Shown here piece by piece: positions 1-7,428 of a stretch of 34,780 nucleotides of DNA; the stretch's first letter is position 1, and each line of letters starts with the position of its first letter. The notes under the pieces were generated by a model. It was not told the DNA's origin. It worked only from the letters and a program-made list of their open reading frames with translations, and searched no databases. The position numbers and the translations under genes were made by a program. This DNA is from Candidatus Tepidiaquacellales bacterium UBA6667. GTDB taxonomy: Bacteria > Bacteroidota > Ignavibacteria > Tepidaquicellales > Tepidaquicellaceae. Where the stretch lies: the NCBI GenBank assembly GCA_002455255.1, contig DKKL01000027.1:16802-51581 (forward strand). The letters run 5' to 3'.

Positions 1-186
1 TAATATTTACATAAGATATTAAACGAAATCAGTTCAGCACTTAACTCAAAATTAATGTAAAATTATTAATCAAATATAAATTTTAATATGTATAAATAAA
101 ATATATTAAGCGAAGAAATGGAAGCTACTAAGATTTGAATTAATAATAATGAAACGTAAGTTATTTAATCAAAAAGTTTATTTGTC
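1..186. other. AT-rich stretch with no gene seen
   Basis: Very AT-rich sequence downstream of the minus-strand acetyltransferase. I see no convincing reading frame, hairpin with a T-tract, or operator here. A short open frame starting near 149 on the plus strand runs antisense into the acetyltransferase and is treated as chance. Confidence 0.5.
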
Positions 187-675
187 TCACTCCACAAGTT
201 TATATATATACTCCTCAATCTCTTTTTGGCGGGCATTTGCAAATCCATTATCTGTTCCGACTTTTACAAAGCCATTTTTTTCTAATACTTTTTGTGAGCC
301 AATATTGTCAAATGCAACTCGACCAAAAATCGGTCTGGTTTCTTCGATTTCCAAAAATGATTTTAGTGTATAAGTTGCAACCCCCATTCCCCAATATTTT
401 CTATCTATCCAATATGTAATCTCCGATTCATCTTCCATAATAAATTTTGAAATACTCCCAATGATTAAATCATCAACTATTATTGTTCTCATATTTATCG
501 TAGGGTCAGAAAGCAACTTTTTATATTTTTCTATAAAGGCGGTCTTATCGTGTGGGTTTTTCGGTGTGAACGCCGCTAAATATATCCCTTTCTCATCGCT
601 TTGAATCTCAAACAACACATCCAAATCTTTTTCCTTCGTAACACTCAGTCCAATATTTTTATTTTTCAATATCAT
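187..675 (-). CDS. GNAT-family N-acetyltransferase (RimJ/RimL-like)
   Basis: Predicted cytosolic acetyltransferase of 162 aa, a normal length for a single GNAT domain. The central part has the RimJ/RimL-like pattern: a strand with TYWID, then KYWGMGVATYTLKSFL (the acetyl-CoA-binding loop and helix, with a degenerate R/QxxGxG), then the characteristic FGRVAFDNIGSQKVLEKNGF, in which the asparagine and the KNGF end are typical of this group. There is no signal peptide or membrane segment. It stands alone, divergent from the Fe-S operon, with about 330 bases between. The acceptor substrate (protein N-terminus, ribosomal protein or small molecule) cannot be told from sequence. The family call is firm; specificity is unknown. 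Confidence 0.85.
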   Translation of the reverse strand: MILKNKNIGLSVTKEKDLDVLFEIQSDEKGIYLAAFTPKNPHDKTAFIEKYKKLLSDPTINMRTIIVDDLIIGSISKFIMEDESEITYWIDRKYWGMGVATYTLKSFLEIEETRPIFGRVAFDNIGSQKVLEKNGFVKVGTDNGFANARQKEIEEYIYKLVE

Positions 676-1003
676 AATTTATAAAGTTATATTTTAATTT
701 CATTTAATTTATATCCAATTTCAATTTCTTTTTCCATCACTGAACAAAACAGATATATATCTCATATTAATTTTAAAATTTCTTACCATTAGTGTAATTC
801 GATAAATTCGTGAAAATAAGTGGATATGATTTGTAAATGTTTTTTAGGGATTGGTCAATTTTTATTTTGATATTAAAACCCTCCATTTTTACATTTAATT
901 CTTTTTAAAATACGACTATATTAGTCCGATTTAGGTTTTGATTTTCACCCAGACACAGAAACCTATCTCTTTTCTTTTATTAATCTTTAGTTCTCAATCT
1001 TTA
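676..1003. other. Divergent intergenic region with control site for the Fe-S operon
   Basis: This gap lies between the minus-strand acetyltransferase and the plus-strand Rrf2 gene. It is AT-rich and must hold promoters for both directions. The only strong element I see is the IscR-type inverted repeat at 914-926, listed separately. I see no open frame of note and no terminator hairpin. Confidence 0.5.
908..932. promoter_or_regulatory. IscR/Rrf2-type operator upstream of the Fe-S operon
   Basis: Positions 914-926 read GACTATATTAGTC. This matches exactly the core GACT-RWWWY-AGTC of the published E. coli IscR type 1 site. The outer flanks match the longer consensus only partly. It lies about 78 bases before the ATG of an Rrf2-family gene that heads an iscS-iscA operon, the position expected for autoregulation. 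The match is seen directly; binding by this regulator is inferred. Confidence 0.7.
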
Positions 1004-1405
1004 ATGATTAGACTTTCTAAAAAAGTGGAATATTCGATTATTGCTTTGAAATACTTTGCTATTTCAAAAGAAACCTATCTCACTGCTAAAGAAATTTCTA
1101 ATAAATATAAAATTCCGCACGAACTTCTTGCGAAAATTTTGCAAAGATTATCTAAAGAAAAAATATTAACTTCTAATCAGGGAATTAACGGAGGGTATAA
1201 ACTGAATAAACAGCCATCCGATATTTCTCTTGAATATATAATCAAACTTTTTGACGGTGAAAAGGGAATCGTAGAGTGCATTAATGGCAAAAGTGCCGGT
1301 GAGTGTTGTATCTTCGATGAATGTACTATCAAAGACCCAATTATTAAACTTCAAAAAGAACTTGAAATTTATTTTTCATCTAAAAAAATCAGTGATTTTG
1401 TTTAA
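1004..1405 (+). CDS. iscR: Rrf2-family transcriptional regulator (IscR-like, Fe-S binding cysteines)
   Basis: 133-aa winged-helix regulator of the Rrf2 family. The N-terminus (IRLSKKVEYSIIALKYFA) and the segment with helix-turn-helix and wing (TAKEISNKYKIP, SNQGINGGYKL) are typical. The C-terminal half has Cys92, Cys101, Cys102 and Cys107, giving C-X8-C-(C)-X4-C. This is close to the three-cysteine [2Fe-2S] or [4Fe-4S] site of IscR/NsrR. The ATG at 1004 was chosen because the family begins with MxLSxK; a longer frame from a TTG at 938 adds a non-homologous leader. It is first in the operon with cysteine desulfurase (15-base gap) and an A-type carrier, and a matching operator lies upstream. 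It most likely senses Fe-S status and represses its own operon. Cysteine-ligated Rrf2 relatives such as NsrR or RirA are alternatives. Confidence 0.85.
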   Translation: MIRLSKKVEYSIIALKYFAISKETYLTAKEISNKYKIPHELLAKILQRLSKEKILTSNQGINGGYKLNKQPSDISLEYIIKLFDGEKGIVECINGKSAGECCIFDECTIKDPIIKLQKELEIYFSSKKISDFV

Positions 1406-1420
1406 CTTTTTATACTGCTT

Positions 1421-2605
1421 ATGAAGTTTCCTGTTTACTTGGATTATAACGCTACTACTCCTGTTGATCCGCAGGTTCTCGATGAAATGCTTCCGTATTT
1501 TTGTGAAAAATTCGGAAATGCTTCCAGCAAATCTCATAAGTTCGGTTGGGAAGCAAGCTATGCGGTCGAAGTTGGCAGAAGCCAAATCGCTAAACTTATA
1601 AATGCTTCTCCTAAAGAAGTAGTATTCACAAGTGGTTCTACAGAAAGTATAAATCTTGCTATTAAAGGCATCGCGGATACTTACTCTTCAAAAGGTAAAC
1701 ATATAATCACAACTCCTCTTGAACACAATGCTGTGATTGATACATGCAACTGTTTAGCAAAAGCAGGATATGAAATTGATTTTGTAAATATAGATAAATA
1801 CGGAATTATTGACCTTAACCATTTAAATGATTTAATGCGAGATGATACAATTCTTGTATCTGTAATTATGGCTAATAATGAAATCGGTGTTATTCAACCT
1901 GTTAAAGAAATTGCTCAAATAGTTCATTCAAAAAATGCTTTCTTCCATGTTGATGGATCACAATCAGTAGGTAAAATTCCCGTTGATGTTCAAGATATGG
2001 ATATTGATATTATGGCTATAACATCTCATAAACTTTACGGTCCCAAAGGTATTGGCGGTTTATTTGTTAAAGATAAGGACCCTAAAATAAAACTAACCGA
2101 ACAAATCAGCGGTGGTGGTCATGAGTTCGGTATGCGTAGCGGTACTCTTAATGTTCCGGGAATTGTCGGTTTTGGGAAAGCTTGCGAAATCTGTATGCTT
2201 ACTATGGATGAAGAATCTTCAAGAGTTACAGCGATGCGTGATAAAATGATTTCTGATTTAACTTCAAATCTGGAACGAGTTTTTCTCAACGGACATCCCG
2301 TTCACAGATTACCCGGTAATGCTAATATGTGTTTTGAATGTGTTGAGTCATCTCATCTGTTTGGTTTGATTGATGATGTTGCGTTCTCTTCAGGCAGTGC
2401 ATGCTCTTCATCCAAAATGAAACCATCCCATGTATTAACTGCTTTAGGCTTAACCGACGATCAGGCAGTGTCTTCTGTCAGAATTGGAATCGGAAGATTT
2501 AATACTCAGGATGAAGTTGACTATGCAACTAAAAGACTAATAGAAACTGTTACAGAAGTAAGAGAGAAATCTCCCAAGTGGGAAATGGCTCTTAAAAGCA
2601 ATTAA
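1421..2605 (+). CDS. iscS: Cysteine desulfurase (IscS/NifS family)
   Basis: Pyridoxal-phosphate enzyme of 394 aa that takes sulfur from L-cysteine, forming a persulfide for Fe-S clusters and thio-modifications and releasing alanine. The N-terminal YLDYNATTPVDP motif is diagnostic. Cofactor residues are visible at His102, Asp178, Gln181 and Lys204 (in TSHKLYGPKGIGG). The persulfide cysteine is Cys328 in SSGSACSSS, the same number as in E. coli IscS, and the loop is of the long IscS/NifS type rather than SufS. It sits between the Rrf2 regulator and an IscA-type carrier. No iscU, hscA/B or ferredoxin gene follows, so the scaffold must be encoded elsewhere. Confidence 0.95.
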   Translation: MKFPVYLDYNATTPVDPQVLDEMLPYFCEKFGNASSKSHKFGWEASYAVEVGRSQIAKLINASPKEVVFTSGSTESINLAIKGIADTYSSKGKHIITTPLEHNAVIDTCNCLAKAGYEIDFVNIDKYGIIDLNHLNDLMRDDTILVSVIMANNEIGVIQPVKEIAQIVHSKNAFFHVDGSQSVGKIPVDVQDMDIDIMAITSHKLYGPKGIGGLFVKDKDPKIKLTEQISGGGHEFGMRSGTLNVPGIVGFGKACEICMLTMDEESSRVTAMRDKMISDLTSNLERVFLNGHPVHRLPGNANMCFECVESSHLFGLIDDVAFSSGSACSSSKMKPSHVLTALGLTDDQAVSSVRIGIGRFNTQDEVDYATKRLIETVTEVREKSPKWEMALKSN

Positions 2606-2626
2606 ATAAAGTAAAAATTTTTTATT

Positions 2627-2992
2627 ATGACAGAAACAAAAGAATTTGTTGCAGGTGTAAGTGAAAATATAAATTTCACAGAAAAAGCAATCAGCGAAGT
2701 TAAAAAGATTATGCAGACTGAAAATGTTCCTGCTGATTATTCTCTAAGAGTTGGAGTTAAAGGAGGAGGTTGTTCCGGCTTAACTTATACTCTTGGCTTT
2801 GATTCAGAAATCAGAGCAGGTGACAGCATATTGGAATATGGCGACATTAAAGTGGTAATAGATATGAAAAGTAATTTATATCTGAACGGAACAGAAGTTG
2901 ATTTTACTGACGGATTAAACGGAACGGGATTTACTTTTAATAACCCAAATGCGAAAAGAACTTGCGGATGTGGCAGTTCATTCGGAGTATAA
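2627..2992 (+). CDS. iscA: A-type iron-sulfur carrier (IscA/SufA/ErpA family)
   Basis: 121-aa HesB/IscA-family protein that carries Fe-S clusters or iron to apo-proteins. The three invariant cysteines are Cys49 (in KGGGCSGLTY) and Cys113 and Cys115 (in RTCGCGSSF), the normal C-X63-C-X1-C arrangement. It starts 21 bases after iscS and its stop abuts the SD sequence of the superoxide dismutase gene, so one transcript is likely. The sequence does not separate IscA from SufA or ErpA; the symbol reflects the iscS context. Confidence 0.9.
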   Translation: MTETKEFVAGVSENINFTEKAISEVKKIMQTENVPADYSLRVGVKGGGCSGLTYTLGFDSEIRAGDSILEYGDIKVVIDMKSNLYLNGTEVDFTDGLNGTGFTFNNPNAKRTCGCGSSFGV

Positions 2993-3007
2993 GGAGGGTT
3001 TTCTGAA

Positions 3008-3757
3008 TTGGCTGATAAAATATCTCGAAAAAAATTTCTGAAAAATTCCGCACTCGGACTTTTAGGAATTTATACATTACCAAAAACTTTTTCAAAAAAT
3101 TATATTAATAAAATAACAGGAGAAAATAAAATTATGGATTACGAATGGATTTTTAATAAACGTCCTTATACAGATGATGAAGCAAAAACACTGCTTGCTA
3201 ATGTGATTGACGCTGAAACATCTGACTGGCATTACAATACTCACCACAAAGGTTATGTAACTGCTCTCAATACAATCGAAAAAGGTCTCCAAACTGCTGA
3301 TAAATCTAAAGCAAACGGAAATTACAGTGAGTATGGAGAGTTAAAAAGAAGATTCACCTGGAACCATGCCGGTACTGTATTACACGATTTATACTGGCAA
3401 AATTTAGGCGGTGACGGAGATATTTCTAAAGCACCTGAAATTCAAAAAGCTATTAATGATAATTTTGGTTCTTTTGAAAACTGGAAAACAGATTTCAAAG
3501 CTGCCTGTATGAGTGCAAAACTTTCCGGTTGGGGAGTTTTAACTCTGGATTCTCTTTACAGCGGAAGACTTATAAATGTAATGGCTGATGAACATCATTA
3601 CGGTGCAATCTGGGGTGGTATTCCTCTTGTTGCATGTGATGTTTTTGAACATGCTTATTATCACAAAGACGGTCCCGGAAGAGCTAAATATATTGATAAC
3701 TTTATCAATAGTATTGACTGGACAAGAGTAAACGACAGATTTAAAAAATACAGTTAA
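3008..3757 (+). CDS. sod: Fe/Mn superoxide dismutase with N-terminal export-like sequence
   Basis: Converts superoxide to oxygen and hydrogen peroxide. The catalytic domain starts near residue 43. Family metal ligands are visible: His in WHYNTHHKGYV, His in VLHDLYW, and Asp and His in DVFEHAYY. The second-sphere position that is Gln in most Mn enzymes appears to be His (ADEHHYG), as in some archaeal enzymes, so the metal is uncertain. The first 42 residues carry SRKKFLKN and a hydrophobic stretch, a Tat-like signal with RK in place of RR. The start is a TTG with a strong AGGAGGG SD about 9 bases upstream, just after the iscA stop. An internal ATG at 3134 has its own AGGAGA 10 bases upstream and would give a 207-aa cytosolic enzyme. 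Co-transcription with iscR-iscS-iscA is likely. Confidence 0.92.
   Translation: MADKISRKKFLKNSALGLLGIYTLPKTFSKNYINKITGENKIMDYEWIFNKRPYTDDEAKTLLANVIDAETSDWHYNTHHKGYVTALNTIEKGLQTADKSKANGNYSEYGELKRRFTWNHAGTVLHDLYWQNLGGDGDISKAPEIQKAINDNFGSFENWKTDFKAACMSAKLSGWGVLTLDSLYSGRLINVMADEHHYGAIWGGIPLVACDVFEHAYYHKDGPGRAKYIDNFINSIDWTRVNDRFKKYS
3118..3136 (+). promoter_or_regulatory. Internal Shine-Dalgarno and alternative start of superoxide dismutase
   Basis: AGGAGA at 3118-3123 precedes an in-frame ATG at 3134. Translation from here would drop the export-like leader and leave a protein of normal superoxide dismutase length. The pattern is seen in the sequence; its use is inferred. Confidence 0.45.
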
Positions 3758-3784
3758 TAATTGTTTTGTAAATAGTTGTATTAT

Positions 3785-3812
3785 AAAAGGGCTATTAAAT
3801 AGCCCTTTTTAG
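3785..3812 (+). terminator. Intrinsic terminator after the Fe-S/SOD operon
   Basis: AAAAGGGCTA (3785-3794) pairs with TAGCCCTTTT (3800-3809) around a 5-base loop, and the stem runs into a T-rich end. The flanking A and T runs make it potentially bidirectional. It closes the operon that ends at 3757. Confidence 0.9.
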
Positions 3813-3878
3813 TTTTAAAAAATTTTTTAATCTTATAAGATAATCAGTTTGTAATAATTTTTTTAAGGGGAAAGCATA

Positions 3879-4430
3879 TTGATAATAAGAATTTTTTTGA
3901 TTCTCATATCACTCTCAATTTTCGGTTGTTCCAAAGAAAATAATTCAGATAATTCAAATAACACAAATAAAAATTTTGTTTGGAAAGAAAATCTAACCGT
4001 TGCTGATATTCCGGATGATTCTGTTAAAGGTTATTTAAACGGTAAAGAAGTTAAATTTGAATATATTAATTTTGAAAAGTGGCGTGGCAGCGGTGATAAT
4101 GTTTTAAACTTCAGCACTAAACGTCCTATGCAGGATTGTGGATTTATAGAAAATGACAATGCATTTTCGGTAATGATCAAAAATGGAGATTTTCAGCAAG
4201 GTGAAAATTCAAAAATATTATTCTCTACTAATAATGATAATTTTATTTCATATTTCCATTATTACGTGGAAGGTAAAGATATTTTAAAAGTAGAAGAACC
4301 TTGGAGTGGTATCGTTATAATAGAATCAATAGACGAAAAGAAAATAAAAGGCAGACTTGCAATTGTCTATAACGACGAAGCAAAAAGTTGGATAGCAGGG
4401 AAATTTGAAGCTATAAAATGTAACAATTAA
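3879..4430 (+). CDS. Predicted lipoprotein of unknown function
   Basis: 183-aa protein with a lipoprotein signal: a hydrophobic stretch (IFLILISLSIFGC) ending in the lipobox cysteine at about residue 17, followed by an Asn/Ser-rich linker. The remainder has no motif I recognise and looks like a small beta-rich domain with two further cysteines near the middle and end, which could form a disulfide. Start is a TTG with a purine-rich SD (AAGGGGA) a few bases upstream; no ATG fits the signal peptide. It follows a terminator, so it probably begins a new transcript, with the next lipoprotein gene 10 bases downstream. Confidence 0.75.
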   Translation: MIIRIFLILISLSIFGCSKENNSDNSNNTNKNFVWKENLTVADIPDDSVKGYLNGKEVKFEYINFEKWRGSGDNVLNFSTKRPMQDCGFIENDNAFSVMIKNGDFQQGENSKILFSTNNDNFISYFHYYVEGKDILKVEEPWSGIVIIESIDEKKIKGRLAIVYNDEAKSWIAGKFEAIKCNN

Positions 4431-4440
4431 AAACTTAAAA

Positions 4441-4938
4441 ATGAAGAACTTATCTTTAATAATTTTACTTTTTGTGTTCGCTATAGGTTGCGGAACTAAA
4501 AAGAATGAAACTCCTAATCAGGAAAATAAATCTGAAACACAAACTGAGGAAAATAAAATTTCCGAACAAAAAAAATCAGATTCTACTGTCACATCTCAGG
4601 GTACAAACGAAACTTCAACTAATGACCTCGGGATGAAAACAGGTTTGCCTTCTGATTTCCCAAGTGATGTGCCACAACCAAAAAACGGTAAAGTAATCGG
4701 CTCACTTACCTCATCTGAAGGAACAATGGTTACTTTTCAAACGGATGTAACCGTGAAAGATTTAATAACCTTTTATAAAACAGAACTTCAAAAAAACGGA
4801 TTTGCAATTAGTGATGGCGGTGAATCCCTCATTCAGGATAATGGCGGTATCATTGGTTTTGTTAAAGACAAGAGAGATGTCGGTTTGATGTTGAGTTCTG
4901 ATAATGGAATTACTTCATTGGTAATTACTTATAAATAA
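4441..4938 (+). CDS. Predicted lipoprotein with charged linker and C-terminal alpha/beta domain
   Basis: 165-aa protein. The signal LIILLFVFAIGC gives a lipobox with Cys at about residue 17. A long Glu/Lys/Thr/Ser linker runs to about residue 65, followed by LPSDFPSDVPQPKNGKVIG. That DFPxDVPxPxG entry, followed by a domain with a TFYKTELQKNGF helix, recurs in bacterial lipoproteins of unknown function as far as I recall. It is a probable envelope protein facing the periplasm. It is packed between another lipoprotein gene and the LON-N-domain gene (7-base gap). I cannot assign a biochemical role. Confidence 0.75.
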   Translation: MKNLSLIILLFVFAIGCGTKKNETPNQENKSETQTEENKISEQKKSDSTVTSQGTNETSTNDLGMKTGLPSDFPSDVPQPKNGKVIGSLTSSEGTMVTFQTDVTVKDLITFYKTELQKNGFAISDGGESLIQDNGGIIGFVKDKRDVGLMLSSDNGITSLVITYK

Positions 4939-4945
4939 TTTCCTT

Positions 4946-5587
4946 TTGCATGCAACAAGATTAATACCACTTTTTCCTTTGAATATTGTTTTATTCCCTG
5001 ATTCAAAAATTCCTTTATATATTTTTGAAGAGAGATATAAAATTTTAATAAATGATGCTGTTAATAATGATTCAGATTTTGGTATAAATCTGATTGAGGA
5101 TAAAAAAATTTCAACTACCGGTTGCACTTGCAAAGTAACTGAAGTCATTAAAAAATATGATAACGGTGAAATGAAAATAACAGTAACCGGCTTCCGCAGA
5201 TTCAATCTCTTAAAATACACTGTCAGTGATTTTGGATATTACATTGGAGAAATTACTGAACTGGAAGAAAAAAATTCATTGCCTGATAAATCCCTCATTA
5301 TAAAAGTAATAAATCATTATAATCATCTTGTTGACACAGTATATAAAGGCGGAATAAACAAAATTGATTTGAATGATGAATCATTTCTTAGCGGTGAAAA
5401 ATCTGTTTCGTTTAGAATTGCACAAAAATCTGGTTTAACAGTAACAGAAAGATTAAACCTTCTTGAAATAGACGATGAAAATGAGAGATTAAAATATCTT
5501 GAGAAATATTTCGATGAGATTATTCCTAAACTTCATGAAGCAAACAGAATTTCAAGTATAATAAAAAGTGACGGTTATTTACAATAA
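4946..5587 (+). CDS. LON N-terminal (substrate-binding) domain protein
   Basis: 213-aa protein made only of the LON substrate-binding (LonN/PUA-like) domain. The diagnostic start RLIPLFPLNIVLFPDSKIPL and the following YIFEERYKILINDA match the family, as does VTEVIKKYDNGEMKITVTG. There is no AAA+ or protease domain, so it is not Lon itself but one of the stand-alone LON-N proteins of unclear function, possibly an adaptor or substrate binder. Start is a TTG just before the conserved motif. The gene is 7 bases after the preceding lipoprotein and 8 before the glycosyltransferase, consistent with an operon. Confidence 0.88.
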   Translation: MHATRLIPLFPLNIVLFPDSKIPLYIFEERYKILINDAVNNDSDFGINLIEDKKISTTGCTCKVTEVIKKYDNGEMKITVTGFRRFNLLKYTVSDFGYYIGEITELEEKNSLPDKSLIIKVINHYNHLVDTVYKGGINKIDLNDESFLSGEKSVSFRIAQKSGLTVTERLNLLEIDDENERLKYLEKYFDEIIPKLHEANRISSIIKSDGYLQ

Positions 5588-5595
5588 ATAAAAAA

Positions 5596-6543
5596 TTGTC
5601 TTTCAGTTTTTCAAATATCAAAAAAATAATAATTTCCCGCACCGACAGAATTGGTGATGTAATTCTTACGCTCCCTCTCGTTTATAAAATCAAAGAAATT
5701 ATTCCTGAAAGCAAAATATATTTTTTGTGTGATAAATATGTAAATGATATCGTTACTCTCTCCAATGGTATAGACGGAATTATTCAATATAAAAATGACT
5801 TAAGTTATTTAAAATCAGAAATAGAGAAAACTAATGCTGATTTAATAATAAATGCATTCCCCGAGTTTAAAATTTCTCTTGCGGGTTTTTTGGCAGGTGT
5901 TAAAATGAGAATTGGGACAGCTTACAGATGGTATTCTTTTTTGTATAATTTAAGAGTTCAAGAGCACAGAAAAGAGTGTAAACTTCATGAATATCAGTAT
6001 AACATTAATTTGTTGAAAAATTTCATACCGGAAATTAATTATGATGTTAAGTATGATTTAAAGTATAATAGTTTTCCTGAATTAAATAATTTTAATATCC
6101 CTGAAAAATTTATTGTATTGCATCCTACAAGTGGCGGCTCATCCATTGATGTTTCGTCTGTAACACTTAAAAAATTTTTATCAATATATAATGGTGATGA
6201 AAAAATAATTATTACCGGTTCTGAAAAAGATATAGAAATTAATGATAAACTTTTATCAGGTATATCAAATAAAAATCTAATTAACTTAACAGGGAAGTTA
6301 TCTCTTTCTATGTTAGTCTCGTTAATTTCAAAAGCATCACTTGTAATTGCAAATTCCACAGGTCCGATTCACATTGCAGGAATGTTAAATATTCCTGTTG
6401 TAGGATTTTATCCTGAACAAATACCTATGAATGAAAAAAGATGGGGACCATTAAGTGACGAAAAATATATTTTGAGACCTCAAAATATTACTGAAAATGA
6501 AATTTTAAATGTTGTAAATTTGCATAAAAATAAGAAACAATAA
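5596..6543 (+). CDS. Glycosyltransferase family 9 (heptosyltransferase-like)
   Basis: 315-aa GT-B fold enzyme of the lipopolysaccharide heptosyltransferase family. The N-terminal motif SRTDRIGDVILTLPL (residues 14-28) contains the Asp-rich loop used in catalysis. The C-terminal half has LHPTSGG (nucleotide-sugar binding region), TGSEKDIEIND, LTGKLSLSMLVSLISKASL and the family signature ANSTGPIHIAGMLNIPVVGFYPE. It acts on the inner face of the membrane, probably in core-oligosaccharide or other cell-surface glycan assembly. TTG start with an 8-base gap to the upstream gene. The sugar and acceptor cannot be read from the sequence, and no other LPS genes are adjacent. Confidence 0.9.
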   Translation: MSFSFSNIKKIIISRTDRIGDVILTLPLVYKIKEIIPESKIYFLCDKYVNDIVTLSNGIDGIIQYKNDLSYLKSEIEKTNADLIINAFPEFKISLAGFLAGVKMRIGTAYRWYSFLYNLRVQEHRKECKLHEYQYNINLLKNFIPEINYDVKYDLKYNSFPELNNFNIPEKFIVLHPTSGGSSIDVSSVTLKKFLSIYNGDEKIIITGSEKDIEINDKLLSGISNKNLINLTGKLSLSMLVSLISKASLVIANSTGPIHIAGMLNIPVVGFYPEQIPMNEKRWGPLSDEKYILRPQNITENEILNVVNLHKNKKQ

Positions 6544-6586
6544 TCTCAGTAATTAGTTTAAATAGAAAAAGGAATAAAGACAAAAT

Positions 6587-7408
6587 ATGATTAAAATATT
6601 TTTAACAATACTGTTAACTTTTGCATTAACAAATGTATATTCACAGGATACAAATTCAAATTTCCAGTTTAGGAAAATTGATCAAAATGCATTCACTGCC
6701 GGTGAAAAGTTAAAGTTTGAAATTAATTACGGATTTGTAACAGCGGGTGAAGCGATAATGGAAATTTCTCCGGTATTAGCAACTGTAAATGGAAGATCTG
6801 TTTACGATATATCTGTATATGTAAATTCAACTTCAAGTTTTGACTGGGTATATCAGGTAAGAGACAGATATAAAACTCTTTTGGATAAAGAAGGACTTTT
6901 TCCTTGGAGATTTGAGCAACATATAAGAGAAGGAAATTATAAAAGAGACTTCGAAGCAATTTTTGATCATGTAAATCTAAAAGCAAAAGCGTATACCGGT
7001 GATACTGAACCAAAAAAATTTGAAGGTGAATATGATATACCTATGTATGTTCAGGATGCATTAAGTGCTTTTTATCTTTCCAGAACATTTGATTATAAAG
7101 GAATGAAAGCAGGGGATATAATTAAACTTCAAAATTTTTATAAAGACAAAGTTTATCCTTTGGATGTAAAATTTCTTGGCAGAGAAACAATTGAAGTTCC
7201 GGCGGGAGAGTTCAAGTGTATTGTTGTAGAACCTCTTGTAAGAGAAGGCGGACTATTCAAAAGCGACGGTTCTATTATTGTCTGGATGACTGATGATGAA
7301 ATCAAAATGCCGGTAAGAGTTAAATCAAAAATTGTAATCGGCTCGATTGATGTTGATTTGTTAGAGTATAGCGGATTGTCAGGAAATTTGACAGCGAAAG
7401 TAAAATAA
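6587..7408 (+). CDS. DUF3108 domain protein, secreted
   Basis: 273-aa protein with a cleavable signal peptide (IKIFLTILLTFALTNVYSQ). The mature part starts with the DUF3108 signature FTAGEKLKFEINYGFVTAGEA and includes SFDWVYQVRDRYKTLLD, FPWRFEQHIREGNYKRDFEA, IPMYVQDALSAFYLSRTFD and VPAGEFKCIVVEP. These beta-rich proteins occur in the periplasm or outer membrane of many Gram-negative bacteria; their role is undefined. The gene lies 43 bases after the glycosyltransferase and 20 before queE, so it may share their transcript. Confidence 0.88.
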   Translation: MIKIFLTILLTFALTNVYSQDTNSNFQFRKIDQNAFTAGEKLKFEINYGFVTAGEAIMEISPVLATVNGRSVYDISVYVNSTSSFDWVYQVRDRYKTLLDKEGLFPWRFEQHIREGNYKRDFEAIFDHVNLKAKAYTGDTEPKKFEGEYDIPMYVQDALSAFYLSRTFDYKGMKAGDIIKLQNFYKDKVYPLDVKFLGRETIEVPAGEFKCIVVEPLVREGGLFKSDGSIIVWMTDDEIKMPVRVKSKIVIGSIDVDLLEYSGLSGNLTAKVK

Positions 7409-7428
7409 AATTCCCGTAACTTAAGTAA

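Noticed and set aside
149..373. Short plus-strand open frame at the left end
   Set aside because: It is antisense to the GNAT gene, with no start context and no recognisable motif.
938..1003. Upstream TTG start for the Rrf2 regulator, adding 22 residues
   Set aside because: The added leader is unlike the family, which begins at MIRLSKK; the ATG at 1004 gives the normal length.
4946..5587. Truncated Lon protease
   Set aside because: Stand-alone LON-N proteins of about 200 aa are common, and no remnant of the AAA+ or protease domain follows.
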